Origin: Anagrus nilaparvatae
Taxonomy: Eukaryota; Arthropoda; Insecta; Hymenoptera; Mymaridae
Assembly (NCBI GenBank): GCA_022575985.1
Contig: JAKSXM010000132.1
Coordinates: 11,718,001 to 11,782,000, forward strand
Reading direction: 5' to 3'
Length of the DNA stretch: 64,000 nt
Positions 47,412 through 58,827 of this stretch are shown one piece after another (the first letter of the stretch is position 1; every line of letters starts with the position of its first letter). The notes beneath the pieces were generated by a model that was not told the origin of the DNA, did no database searches, and worked only from the letters and a program-made list of their open reading frames with translations. The position numbers and the translations under genes were made by a program.

Positions 47412-47760
47412 TTATTTTGATAAGTTTATAGCGGTGTTATACAGTGTATTATTTCTAAAATTCAACTGATCGTTAAGTATAATTTTTTGGAGATCCTGGT
47501 TTTTGAAAGCTTTATAGATCTCGAATTCTTCCAAAACATTCATGCTGTTACCTTTTTCACAGTAATGCAAAGGCGTTAAATTTTGATGTAGACTCTCTAA
47601 GATGTGTTTTGCAAAATTAGATTTTATATTTTCTATATTTATCGGTTTCCTTGGATCTTTAGGTGGCATATGTTCAAGAAATCTGGATGAAAATTTCCTA
47701 TCTGTTTGCCTAATGTAGAAACAATTGCAGTCATTACAATTTAACTTATAAATTCCTGAC
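47412..47760 (-). pseudogene. Penelope-like GIY-YIG endonuclease domain
   Basis: The frame opens at SGIYKLNCNDCNCFYIRQT, with GIY and, in place of the usual YIG, YIR. It continues DRKFSSRFLEHM and NFAKHILESLHQN, then EEFEIYKAFKNQ, the C-terminal endonuclease of Penelope-like elements. In the family it nicks the target DNA. It is out of frame with the RT part upstream, and loss of the Gly in YIG may be a further lesion. Confidence 0.75.
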
Positions 47761-47767
47761 TTTTATT

Positions 47768-48695
47768 CTAATGGTACTTGTTGTTTTTACTATAGTAGTT
47801 TTGAGATAATTTATTTGTTGTTCTAAAGCTTACTTGATAGTTAAATTTACTAAACGTGTTGGTAAGAATATATGCTGTGTGATTACCATATGTTGCTGAA
47901 ATGTATTTCGTTTCTGGTCTTCCACTACGGTTTTTGTATTTATGAATTATTTTGTCTATGATATTACTATTATAACTATTTGTGACAGTTATGTGTTTTA
48001 AAATGTATATTTCATTATTGTAATTTTCTTGACTTAAAAGTAGTGAAAGTAGTCTGTGGATGATGAGATTCCGCATTTATCACCAAGTCTGAGGTGGTTG
48101 GTTTTCTGTATATATTAAATTCAAAACCATCATTGACTTTGTGTATAGTTAAATCCAAAAAAATTAGCTTATTTTCTTTTTCTATTTCTAGCTTAAATTG
48201 TATACCAAGGTTAACTTTATGTAGGTAAGATCTTAAATTCTCTAATTGTCTTATAGTACTATTAAATATGATGAAAGTATCATCTACGTAGCGTGAATAT
48301 GATATAATATTTTGAGTGTACCTATTATTGCTTGAAAAAAGGTATTTTTGTTCATTGTTATGTAGGTATACGTCGGCAAGATAACCTGATAGTGAAGAGC
48401 CTATAGCCAAACCTTTATTCTGAATGTAAAATTTGTCGTTGAAAGTAAAGTGATGTTGGGCTAATACCGTTTTTAAAAGTGTCATAGCTTCATCTATTTG
48501 ATTGCTGATTATAGTGTTTAATTTATATAATTCATTTTTTAGTATTTCAATGGTTTTACTTATAGGAATGTTTGTGTACATGCTCACTATATCAAAAGAT
48601 GATATTTTATATGAATTTAATATTTTTAAATTTTTTATTTTGTTACCAAATTCTAGGCTGTTTTTAATATTATGGTTATCTTGATGGAAATGGTA
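47768..48695 (-). pseudogene. Penelope-like reverse transcriptase domain
   Basis: SSFDIVSMYTNIPISKTIE opens the recognised part. FTFNDKFYIQNKGLAIGSSL, SGYLADVYLHNNEQ, then YSRYVDDTFIIF (catalytic YVDD) and IFLDLTIHK with FNIYRKPTTSD follow, all signature blocks of Penelope RT. The long frame ends at 48015. The next part (47768-48076, IIDKIIHKYKNR ... TYGNHTAYI) continues in another frame, so a shift lies near 48060, and another lies before the endonuclease. Confidence 0.85.
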
Positions 48696-48750
48696 TTATT
48701 ATGATTATTATTGTTATTATTATTATTTTATTGTTATTATTATTATTATA

Positions 48751-49824
48751 AATATTATCTGGACTCGGTAACGGTTTGCTCTAAACACTCTCGGTAGTCA
48801 GAACAAAATCACGCTTTACTGGGTACATGCTCACGTGGGAATACCAGGTAACGAGAAAGCTGACTCTCTAGCCAAGAAAAGAACCAAGATAGCAGTCCCA
48901 ACTGCCGTCATCGGAATCTCTTGGTGCGAGGTTGTATCAGCTATCTCCGACTTCATGGGTAGAGAGAACGCAACGGAGTGGACGGAATCAAGGAGAGCTA
49001 GACAATCCAAAAGGGCCCTAGGTACCTCTCCGATCTACGAGTGGCGTGAAGAACTACTGAATATGAATAGAATCTACACTAGTGTTGTGGTGGGCTGGAT
49101 AACGGGTCACTCCGTATTGAACCATCACAGATGAGGGAAAATAAACGATATTCGAAACTGCAGATTCTGTGATGAATCGACAGAAACCACCGAACATCTG
49201 ATCTGGGCTTGCCCAGCGCTGGAGGAACGACGTAGATGGCACCACGAGTTTTTACTAACGAACACGGAAGATGTTGGACCATTGAAACCTCAGAGTCTAG
49301 TGAACTTTGAAAGGTCACTCGGCCTTGAGGACTTCATGGGAGGGTGAAGACCATCTGAGGGGGAAGCCTAAGGTGAGCCTACAACAGGTATACCCGAACT
49401 GTGGTAAGATCTTGGTAACATATTTCTACGAGATATGCCTCAAGGTCTATGGTCGCCCTGATCGATGCCCCTAACTGGAGAACCTGGAGCTGGTTCATCT
49501 TCGGAACACTAATACACAATTGAGCAGTTATTCGAACCCTCGAAGGAAGGGTGATTTTGGGACCGTGCTTGCTTGGAACCAGGTCTGGACTTCTCAACAG
49601 AGGCAAGATCTCTGCAGGTTGTCACTTTTGGGACACTAACCGCGAGCACCATCCAAGGGAACAAATAAAACACAATACCGGGACATCCAGGGCTCTTAAT
49701 TAAAGGGACCAGGATGGACCAACGGGGACTCTAACAAGTGGAGCACTAGAGGCTTTTAAATTAAGTCGGGTGCTCCGGAGCTTGTCTCCCCCCACGCAGG
49801 CATAAAAAAAATATTAATATTATC
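48751..49824 (+). mobile_element. GC-rich 5'-truncated LINE inserted in the Penelope element
   Basis: The element (48760-49815) is flanked by the direct repeat AATATTATC (48751-48759 and 49816-49824), read as a 9-bp target duplication in the ATT-rich part of the Penelope sequence. It encodes the end of a LINE ORF2 (48773-49346) and about 470 bp of 3' UTR ending CATAAAAAAAATATT. Its base composition is near 50% G+C, in sharp contrast with both flanks. Confidence 0.8.
48773..49346 (+). pseudogene. LINE ORF2 C-terminus: RNase H end and zinc-binding tail
   Basis: Reads LGSQNKITLYWVHAHVGI, then PGNEKADSLAKK, the last RNase H blocks (conserved His, and Asp in NEKAD). AVGWITGHSVLN-like sequence (VVVGWITGHSVLNHH) and CRFCDESTETTEHLIWACP, a CCHC tail typical of I/R1/LOA-type LINEs, follow. 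One in-frame TGA (about 49133) interrupts it; the frame ends at a TGA near 49346. RT and endonuclease are missing by 5' truncation. RNase H removes the RNA strand during element copying. Clade is inferred from RNase H plus tail. Confidence 0.75.
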
Positions 49825-50035
49825 ACTATTATTGCAATTGTATTGAAAGTTACTGTTGTTATTATGATTAAAATTCATGTTTATTTGAGTATTTATTTTA
49901 TCGCTTATCAATTCACGTACATTTTTTTCAACCATATCATTTTTGATGTCTTTTAAGGTAGCTTCAGTGTGTATAATTTTTCTTGTGATATTGTTTTTAT
50001 TGGTTGGATTATCAGGGACATTATACTTTAAACAT
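49825..50035 (-). pseudogene. N-terminal remnant of the Penelope-like protein
   Basis: An open minus-strand frame gives NVPDNPTNKNNITRKIIHTE and DIKNDMVEKNVRELISDKI, then Asn-rich sequence. It lies just where the part upstream of RT should be once the nested LINE is removed. Identity is inferred from position. Confidence 0.5.
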
Positions 50036-50098
50036 TATTTTTTAACAAGGGACAGCAAACAAAAGTCGAACCCCATTTTTGTCCTATGATTTAAAATG

Positions 50099-50159
50099 CA
50101 TATATTGGGCAAAAACCCGTCTCCCTAGGGTAGAAAATAGGGGTTTTTGCCCTATATAT
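50099..50159. repeat. Strong inverted repeat (hairpin)
   Basis: CATATATTGGGCAAAAACCC and GGGTTTTTGCCCTATATATG face each other across about 20 bases that include CCCTAGGG. Possibly a tiny MITE. Confidence 0.7.
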
Positions 50160-52189
50160 GTAAAATACATTAGTTACTTTTCCAGCACAAGAAAACACAA
50201 ACCGTCAAGTTTGATCAAGATCTAAGAGATGTAAAGCCCATACTCTCATTGTAAGCCCAACCCTTTCACAGTTGAGCTAAAAAAATAAAAAATTAATTTT
50301 TTTTTTTTCTCATTAAAATTTTTTTATTTAACAGCGTGCGTAAAAGTTACTTTTATCCACTGGTGAGATAACTTTAACGTACTTTTAAAAAAAAATTATG
50401 TATGAAACTTGGGTTATAAATGTATATTTTACCAATTCCGATCATATTCCCTCGGAGTTACGTACCCCGGGCCCTGTAAACCTTCGGATTTGGTATATTA
50501 TAGCTTTATATCACTTGTTTCATAAATAACTATTTTTTTCTATATTCACAGTAAGTAATAAAGTAAACAAGTATATATCCATAGCTATTTACATTGTAGA
50601 CAGTAGAAGAAATCCTTTAAACTAAATGTAAAATAAACGTGAATATATATATCAAAACTACGAATAATAAATCAGAAAATAAAATAGAATGTCTGTATAT
50701 ATAAAATATGTAAACCCATTTTTTTTTATTCATTCTAAAACAAATATTCTCAATTAAATTTTCTATCTTTTTCCATTTTTAACTGTTATATAAATTCTAA
50801 AAATACCAATTAAAAGATAAAATTAAACTTGAAAGTAAAAAATTTTGTATCATTTTTTTTTTTTAAATCAGTGAAAAACAAAAAATTTAAATATAAAGTT
50901 TTTTTAAATGAACTATACATTATTTAACTATATTTCATATTATGACATATTATGTATGCATTCGTACTTTATTAAAATTAAAAATAAAATTAAAATTTAA
51001 ACTAAAAGCTTTATTCAACGTATATTAATCATAATATTTGTCTAATTTTAAAAAATAGTTTTTATTATACTGTTTTTTTTTTTATATGTATTAATTATAT
51101 TTTTAAAAGAACTTTATTTTATTTTTAATTAAGCTACATTAAACTCGAACAATAGATTCTTTTTTTTTGAAAATTATAGATAATAATGATAATAAATTAC
51201 ATGGATGTTAACTGATGAATAAATTCATTGATTTTTTTTATTCCATAATTTAATAAATTTATAAGAGTCATTCTCTGTCAGAAAAGCAAAACCTTCCAGG
51301 TCGGGTCGCTGAAATCGGCTAAAACCTTTTTTTTGCCAATTACCTATCCAAAATGGACTATGTCCCCAAATTTTAGCCCTTAATATGGAAAAATAAGCCC
51401 AGGGCGAATTTTTGAAAAAAAAACGCGTTTTCATCTTTTCTCAGCCACCCATTCTTCTTTTATATGCCATTCCTTGTAGAAATTATTAAAAATAATGAAA
51501 AAAGAGATACTATAGTAAAATTTCCTCAGGAATCCATTCCTGCCATTAGTTTTGAAAAATTCCTACACGGGGAACCGGAAAATCGATAAAATCACAGGGT
51601 ATTTTACGGAAGCTACAGAAAAATTATATATCCGAATTTTTTATTAAGCTTCTCAGAAAAAGCGTGTTTTTATATATATTTTCGGATGCCATATCAACCT
51701 AGATTTTACTCAATTTTACTCAATTTTTCTCATTTTTAGCAGTTTTTTTGAATTTTCCCGCTCTAAATGACTCCGAACTATTTAAACAAGGTACGATTCG
51801 GATTCGCAGGAAAATTTCACATATTTTCTTTATTTAAATAATTTTCAGGCTTTAATGTAAACGATCTCACACCAAATGCTTTCAACCCAAAAGTCGGATT
51901 TTCTTCGTTTTTCAACAGTTTTTTTGAATTTTTCCGCGCTAAAAGACCTAATAAGAGTCAAATAAGTTCAGATTTGGTTTCTCCAGGAAATTTCATATAA
52001 CTTCTATCCTATAAAAATCTTTTGACTTGAGTATAAACGAGTTTATAACAATGCGATTCAAAATTCTGATGTTTCTTGTTTTTTTACATTTTTTTGTATT
52101 TTTGCGGTTACTCTAACAAAAATAACCATGGGGTACTATTCTCTGGCTCAAAGAGTTATATTTCCCTAAATCAAGGAACTTTCTACATT

Positions 52190-53040
52190 ACCTGGGGGTT
52201 TTCGGGGTTGTGAAAATCATTTTTATGAATGAAAATTTTAATTTTTTCGCCCTAGCATTTTTTCCAGTTTTACAAGATGGCAGACTTTAAAACATGTCAG
52301 AACTGTGTCAGAATAAGCTTTTTACATTGCTTGAAGGTTTTCGAGGTCGAAAAAACGTTTTTATTAATGAAATTTTTCATTATTTGGCCCCAGCACATTT
52401 TCTAATTTTCCAATATGGCGGAACAAAAAACATGAAGAGGACATGAAGACATGAAGAACTTTCTATATTTCCTGGGGATTCCCTAGCTTAAGACAGACGT
52501 TTTGAATTATGAAAATATTTTTACCCTAGCATATTTCATTCATAAAAACGTTTATCTCGACCTTGAAAACCCCTAGGTAATATAAAAATATCTACTTTTC
52601 ATGTTTTTTGTTCCGTAATATTGGAAAATCGGAAAATATGCTAGGGTGAAAAAATAAATGTTTTCACCAATGAAAACATTTTTCGTATCCTCAAAAACCC
52701 CCCAGGCAATGTAAAAAGGTTATTCTGAAATGTTTTTTGGTCCGCCATCTTGGAAACCCAGAAAATGAGCAGGGGCTAAAAAATTTAAAATTTGATGAAT
52801 GAAATCGTTTTTTTCAACTTTGGAAACCTCCAGATAATGTAGAAAGTTCCTTTATTAATGTTTTCTGTTCCGCCATCTTGGAAAAAAATATAAAAATCGA
52901 AACAACTAAAATTTTTATTTATAAAAACTATTTTTTCAACCGCGAAAACCTTCAGGTAATATGAAAATGTCTATTTTCATGTTTTTTGGTCCACCATATT
53001 GAAAAATCAGAAAATTGTTTTGAATTAAAAATTAAAAATT
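52190..53040. repeat. Degenerate units of about 110-130 bp carrying YY1/PHO-like motifs
   Basis: Repeated units combine AACTTTCTACATTACCTGG-type, GAGGTCGAAAAAACG-type and AGATGG(C)GGA-type blocks. AAGATGGCAGAC (52276), ATATGGCGGAAC (52412), GTCCGCCATCTTGG (52739) and TTCCGCCATCTTGG (52870) resemble the YY1/Pleiohomeotic site. Units occur in both directions and share their plan with 22550-23040. Confidence 0.6.
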
Positions 53041-53109
53041 ACGCCTCCAGGATATCAGCTTTGCCTCGTACGGTTCATTTTCATCCTCAACTTATTCCAG
53101 GAGATGACA

Positions 53110-53275
53110 GAAATTTCAGGGAGTTAACCCCCTGCCTCAGGGAGTTGACTCTCTAAATCAGGGAGTTAACTTCCTAAATCAGGGAGTTTATTCCTTAAAT
53201 TAGGGTTACTAGGGTTATATTAGGGTTAATTACTTCCTGAATTAGAGAGTTAACACCCTGATTTAACTTTCTGAG
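53110..53275. repeat. CAGGGAGTTAAC short tandem repeat
   Basis: Units of about 22 bp on AAATCAGGGAGTTAACTTCC, degrading into TTAGGGTTACTAGGG, inside the core of the palindrome at 51258-54196. Confidence 0.6.
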
Positions 53276-54369
53276 CCAGAGAGTAGTACTACATGGTTAT
53301 TTTTGTTAGAGTTACCGCAAAAATACAAAAAAATGTAAAAAAAAAAAAAAATTAAAATTTTGAAATGCATTGTTATAAACTCGTTTATACTAAAGCCTAA
53401 AGATTTTCATAGGATAGAAGTTATATGAAATTTCCTGGAGAAACCAAATCTGAACTTATTTGACTCTTATTAGGTCTTTTAGCGCGGAAAAATTCAAAAA
53501 AACTGTTGAAAAACGAAGAAAATCCGACTTTTGTGTTGAAAGCATTTGGTGTGAGATCGTTTACATTAAAGCCTAAAAATTATTTAAATAAAGGAAATAT
53601 GTAAAATTTCCCTGGGAATCCGAATCTTACCTTGTTTAAATAGTTCGGAGTCATTTAGAGCGGGAAAATTCAAAAAAACTGCTAAAAATGAGAAAAATTG
53701 AGTAAAATTCACAATTTTTCGGTTATTTTAGGGTCTAGAAAGTTCGATCGCATCTAGGTTGATATGGCATCCGAAAATATATATAAAAACACGCTTTTTC
53801 TGAGAAGCTTAATAAAAAATTCGGATATATAATTTTTCTGTAGCTTCCGTAAAATACCCTGTGAATTTATCGATTTTCCGGTTCCCCGTGTAGGAATTTT
53901 TCAAAACTAATGGCAGGAATGGATTCCTGAGGAAATTTTACTATAGTATCTCTTTTTTCATTATTTTTAATAATTTCTACAAGGAATGGCATATAAAAGA
54001 AGAATGGGTGGCTGAGAAAAGATGAAAACGCGTTTTTTTTTCAAAAATTCGCCCTGGGCTTATTTTTCCATATTAAGGGCTAAAATTTGGGGACATAGTC
54101 CATTTTGGATAGGTAATTGGCAAAAAAAAGGTTTTAGCCGGTTTCAGCGACCCGACCTGGAAGGTTTTGCTTTTCTGACAGAGAATGACTCATAAACGTT
54201 TTTTATTTTATTTAATTTTATAAAAAATGAGAAAACATAAAATAATATTTTATTTAATAAAAATTATTGATGAATTTTTGGGTAACTATATTATTGTATA
54301 TTTATTAAAAAGAAAGAATTAGGTTGGTAATCAATTGTATTGTTATTTGTTACATTTATAAGCTTTCAT

Positions 54370-54455
54370 ATAGAGTATGAGGCGAGGCGTGAGGTTCGAC
54401 AAAATGACCGAGACCAAGGCAAAAATCGCACCTCAGCTAGCCTCATTTTCGGTTA
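54370..54455. repeat. Short inverted repeat
   Basis: GAGGCGAGGCGTGAGGT and ACCTCAGCTAGCCTC face each other across about 38 bases. GC-richer than its surroundings; possibly a small MITE. Confidence 0.45.
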
Positions 54456-54871
54456 TAAAACTATCTCCTGGTTATATATATGAGAAAATTTAACAAAATA
54501 TTGCGCTTAAAATAGTCAACTTTTTGAAGAAATTGAAAAATTGAACGCACACCTTGTTAATATGTTTTTTTTTGTGTTCCTTAGATCATATACAATCATG
54601 AATAAGTGATAAACAGAAAAATGTTGCGTGTACATTAGTTTTTTTTTAGTTAGAAGGCTCAAAATCACGTTTTTGCGATATTTAATAAAACCAATTTTTA
54701 TAAAAAAAAAGATACAAATTTTTAATTATTAGCGTCTTAAAGCAGCTCAAAGGTTAAAAAAACGTTTTTAAAGATCACTTATTTAGCTTTTAAAAATTTT
54801 TTAAGTGGAATTATTATTAAAAAGTAATAATAAAAAATAAAAAATAAAAAAAAAATAAAATAAAGTAAACA

Positions 54872-54901
54872 ATACATACATACATACATACATACATACA
54901 T
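54872..54901. repeat. (CATA)n microsatellite
   Basis: About seven tandem CATA units. Confidence 0.9.
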
Positions 54902-55107
54902 AAAAAGTTAAATAAGATATAATTCATTAATTGCGAGCTTTAGAAATTACTTAAAACAGCTGAAAACAACTCTCCAAAGCTAAATTAACTAATTTTGGAT
55001 CATTTTTAAAATATCAAAATCAGTCTCGTTTTTAATGATTTTGTATATTACTAATTTTTTACAAATTTTTTTATTATTTACTTTAATTTTACATATTTTG
55101 AAGTCGT

Positions 55108-55528
55108 AAATTTGACCCCCCCTTCTCCTTAGATCGGACAAATTTGAACCCCCCCCCTCTTAATTTTCATGTTCTTAAGGTACTCACTTCTTATAAACAA
55201 ATTCCATGTTAAAACATGTTTATAGGGAAGGGTACCTTGGGAATCCGAAAATCAAGGAGGGCTATGTGTCCAATTTAAGGGGGGGGGGGGTCAAATGGGA
55301 CTTTCGATTTAGGGACTTAAACTTGGGACTTAAAATAATTGCTTATTCAGGTTTAGGGAATCAGAATAAATTGGGTTTAGAACATCTAGTAAAGATGATA
55401 ATTGCAAATTATAAAAATAGAACATTGTATTTGAATGTAGTGTAGCATTTATGTATTAAACCCAGCCTTCAGCTTTAGGTAAACATGTTCCATGCATTTT
55501 GGTTGTAATTAAACAAACTGGTTATAAG
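55108..55528 (+). mobile_element. HINE copy 4 with a head-to-head 5' fragment
   Basis: The plus copy runs from TTAAAACATGTTTATAGGGA (about 55209) through G-runs (55278), a GATTTAGGGACTTAAAC minisatellite, AAACATGTTCCATGCATTTT (55480), a decayed hairpin and GGTTATAAG (55528). Immediately left, 55108-55208 is the same 5' region reversed (CCCCCC runs, GGTACTC, then AAATTCCATGTT). The two starts abut, as happens when one element inserts at the end of another. Confidence 0.65.
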
Positions 55529-55564
55529 TTTTTTTATCTGTTATTCATGTTTTAGATTTCTTAA

Positions 55565-55720
55565 ACACGAATGTGGTATCTATTTTTACCCAAAATGACT
55601 TAGTTTTTCATAACAAACAACTTTAAGTTATTTTTTTTAGTTTCTTAGATATTTCCTTTGATAGGCAGCTAGAGAATTTCAAATAGAAACAAATACCGGA
55701 TTCGTGTTCAGGAATGAATT
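55565..55720. repeat. Dispersed repeat, direct mate at 62178-62345
   Basis: TGGTATCTATTTTTACCCAA, then AATGACTTAG, CTAGAGAATTT and ATTCGTGTTCAG blocks recur in the same order and direction at 62178-62345. Family unknown. Confidence 0.65.
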
Positions 55721-57558
55721 TTTTTCATGAGAATTTTGTTTCCAAGGCCAATGTCATAATACTAATATGTTTAATTATTTTCGAATAACAAAAGATACCA
55801 TATTGACTTCCCTTGTTTTTTCTCTTCAAAAGTGTATAGAATTTTTCTTAAAGTTTCAAAAGTGTATACTAAAATTAACTCTCCTTTTTCTAAAAATATT
55901 AAAATCGTTTCTAATTTAAAATTAAAGTTCTATTTTTATAAAAAAAAAAAAAAAAATAACAAAACGAAATAAAAAAAAATATTGACTTATCGGTTAAGTT
56001 AAATTCTTTTTTAAAACTTCCTATCTAATTATTTTAATAGATTAACCTAAAAAAAATATAATCAAATATAATTTAAAAATGATTAATTATAGACTAATGA
56101 AGTATTTGAACAAAAATATATAACTCAAATTAATTACAATTTCGAATAAAAATATTCTTGAATAAACAAATTTAAATACGTAACCTTATTTTATTGTATG
56201 TTATTTAAACTTATTTTCAAAAATAAATTAAAAACAAAAATTTGTAACTTTAAATAATTGTTAAAAATAGTTTTATTCGACACTGATCAATAGTTTAAAG
56301 CAAAAACTGATTTCTTTAGAGTAAAATTTATTATTATTCTTTTTTTGTAGTTTTTTAGGACTTGGAATTGAATTTTTGCAGGATTTTCTTTGGAAAATTT
56401 CATTTTCTCTCAAAATTGTACGAAACTTGAAAATTTGTTTTTTTGTATTTTTAGGAGTGTTCGGATACCTGAATGTCGGATAGAGTACCCAAAATTTGGG
56501 CTCTTTTCGTCAGGTCAAATTTCGTGCAAAGTCTAAATTTTCTTGAAGAAATTCGTTTACAGTTTTGAATCCTAAGCTTCCTTAGCTATACAAAACTGGA
56601 CCACGAAAATTGTATAAATTATAAAAAAAAAAATAAACATTATACACATGTGAGAGAGTGAGAATATAATAAAATTTCGTAGCAAATCTTACTCATCATG
56701 CACAAAGAGTAAAATGTAATATTTTCAAATCTTCAAATGACTTTACTAAAATTATTAGTAAAATCTTTCAGTTGCAAATGTACATTTTACTCAACATTTT
56801 TTCTCAGTGTATATAGAAACTTAATGGCCAAAATTGAGAAAATTTAAAAATGATTAATTTTATTTTTGGTCATTCTGAAAAATTAAGCCTGCTTGAAAGA
56901 AAATTAAAAAAATTTCTGTGAAAATAAACATTCAAGTTCTAAATTTGTTTGATAAAAAATTCTACTAAATAATTTTGACTCTAGTCAAATTACCCAGACC
57001 TATTCATATTTTGATTTTATCTAAAAATGTATAAATCAAATATGATAAACAAGCGAAATGTATCTGCTTTTTTTTAGGTAAATTATGTGTTTTTATTTGT
57101 AAAATATCTTAAATTAATATTTTTAAAAAATTTCAATGTGTTTGGTTTCGTTTCCTTAAAAAATTGGGAATATTATATGACTAAGAAAATTATCTTTCAT
57201 TTTTAAGTCATAAATTAATTCCAGTAATAAAATATTTTAATAATATATTTTTTATAAAAACAAAACAGTAATAAAAAAGTTATCAAATATTTAATTTGTA
57301 TTATTAAATTTTATATAAATTGTTTACATTTTTAAACGCATATTTTAGTAAACTCATAATTTTACAGTATTATTATTATTGTTATAATTTATATTTTTTA
57401 TTAAAATATGCTCGCAGATTTCTGTAGACTCTATTAAATTAAAGATGATGTAATATAAGTGGATATAATACTTAAAGACTAGGTTAAAGTAGTCTCATTA
57501 TTAAAAATGATTTTTTAACTTAATTATAAAAGTAATAAAATGATTTTTTTGTTTTTAG

Positions 57559-58199
57559 AAACATGGACCTCGAATGAAATGTTCAGCATGTCGAATTGTT
57601 GTACATACTAGTTGCATATCAAGTTTAAATTTTAGCTGTAAACCAAGTTTTCAAGATTTAGGTGTACGTCAATATCGTGAAAAAAAAACAACGACACATC
57701 ATTGGGTACATAGACGTTCACAAAAAGGAAAATGTTTAAATTGTGGTAAAGCATTTCAATCAAAATTAAGTTTTTCTACAAAAGAAATTGTTGCTGTTAG
57801 CTGTAGTTGGTGTAAAGCAGCATATCATAATCGTGAATCGTGTTTTAATGTACAAAGGATTGGTGAACAATGTGAATTAGGGCCACATAAAGCAATTATC
57901 GTTCCTGGTTCTTGGATTGTTAAATTACCAAGAAGAGGAAGTTTTAAAAGTAGTTTAAGAAAATCACCTAAAAAGAAAAAAGCACCAACTGCTAAAAAAA
58001 ATAAGGATGCCAAAGATGACAAGGACCAAGGACCTCTTTGGATTGTTAAACCAATCCCATCGACTAGTGTCAAACCAGTTATTGTGTTCATTAATCCAAA
58101 ATCTGGTGGTAACCAGGGCGCCAAATTATTACAAAAGTTCCAATGGCTTCTTAATCCCAGACAAGTTTTTGATCTCACTCAGGGAGGTCCTAAAATGGG
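57559..58199 (+). CDS. rdgA: rdgA exon C: C1 domains, basic linker, start of kinase domain
   Basis: 641 bp from acceptor GTTTTTAG to donor ATG GG|GTAAGT; 213 codons plus 2 bases. KHGPRMKCSACRIVVHTSC completes C1 domain 1. HHWVHRRSQKGKCLNCG, then VSCSWCKAAYHNRESCF and ECELGPH-like sequence (EQCELGPH) form C1 domain 2, the extended atypical C1 of type IV DGKs. LPRRGSFKSSLRKSPKKKK with further Lys is the MARCKS-like basic region seen in DGK-zeta. KPVIVFINPKSGGNQGAKLL begins the catalytic domain; its GGDGT ATP site lies in an exon outside the window. Internal ORFs in other frames are shadows. Confidence 0.9.
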
Positions 58200-58827
58200 G
58201 TAAGTGATATAAAAATAAATTTTTTTATTCGTTACATTTTCAAGCTCTCATAATTATAATCGTAAAATTCTATACAACAAATTTATTTATTACGTTTCTA
58301 AATATAGCAACAAAAAACAATGATATTTTTATTACCTTTTTTTTATGTATTTTATTGTCAAGGGAATTGGAATTACTCGTATATGTTGATGGGTGTGTCA
58401 TTTGTAATCAAGAAAGAACGCATACATTAACTTTTTTATGTAGAGACAAAAAAGAAAATTTTTTTATTTTAAATTACACCTATGAATAAACTTTTTTTTT
58501 TTGCTTTTTACTAATTGGATTCGTGTTGTTTCAAAATGACTTTTTTTCGTGTAATATATTTATTTTAAAAAAAAATATGTATCCATCTTTTTAATTAGTG
58601 TGATGAGTTTTTATTGTTGTTATTTTTGTAAACTTACAAATTTTTTTAATTTTAGCTGTTTTGCCTTTTAATCTGAATTAATTTCGAGATTTTAAAAACA
58701 TTATTCTGATATATTTTAGTAATCTCTTAATTTCTTCTCGGTTTCTCACTAATTTTTAAGTTTTTGTAATTACGACATTTCTTATTTTTTATCACAGCCG
58801 CGTACTTATCTGTTTAAAAACTTTTTT
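58200..58827 (+). other. rdgA: Start of next rdgA intron
   Basis: Begins GTAAGTG. AT-rich; no further kinase exon was found before the end of the window, so this intron exceeds 5.8 kb. Confidence 0.65.

Larger units (their letters stand above)
47150..50035 (-). mobile_element. Penelope-like retroelement, broken, with a nested LINE
   Basis: Minus-strand order is N-terminal remnant (50035-49825), a LINE insertion (49815-48760), Asn-codon/ATT repeats (about 48750-48670), RT (about 48695-47768, frameshifted), GIY-YIG endonuclease (about 47760-47412), and a 3' region with a hammerhead-like motif (47208-47164). RT plus C-terminal GIY-YIG defines the endonuclease-bearing Penelope-like elements. Several frameshifts make it inactive. 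It lies antisense within the rdgA intron. Confidence 0.85.
51258..54196. mobile_element. Young 2.9-kb palindromic (foldback-like) element
   Basis: Left arm 51258-52185 and right arm 53250-54196 are nearly identical inverted copies. The outer ends read GAGTCATTCTCTGTCAGAAA and TTTCTGACAGAGAATGACTC. A block of about 50 bp near 53710-53755 is absent from the left arm. The core (52190-53250) holds degenerate tandem units in both orientations and a CAGGGAGTTAAC repeat. The frame at 51225-51434 has no recognisable product. Arm similarity points to recent insertion or gene conversion between arms. Confidence 0.8.
34597..57558 (+). other. rdgA: 22,962-bp rdgA intron filled with transposable elements
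   Basis: Donor GTAAGT at 34597, acceptor GTTTTTAG ending 57558, phase 0; protein reads across as CL|KHGPRMKCSAC. It contains the MITEs, Helitron end, LINE, Penelope-like element, palindrome and HINE copies listed separately. The gaps 34597-36596, 37061-38419, 40641-41829, 42540-44080, 44455-47149, 50160-51257 and 55721-57558 are AT-rich with nothing recognised, apart from a short repeat at 45670-45735 shared with 16900. Confidence 0.8.

Noticed and set aside
50235..50290. Possible second tRNA-like sequence (TAGCTCAACTGTGAAAG on the minus strand)
   Set aside because: Only the A box is convincing; no B box or stems could be found.
58350..58420. Next rdgA exon just after exon C
   Set aside because: The sequence after the AAG near 58362 does not translate into the expected kinase-domain continuation, and no donor follows.
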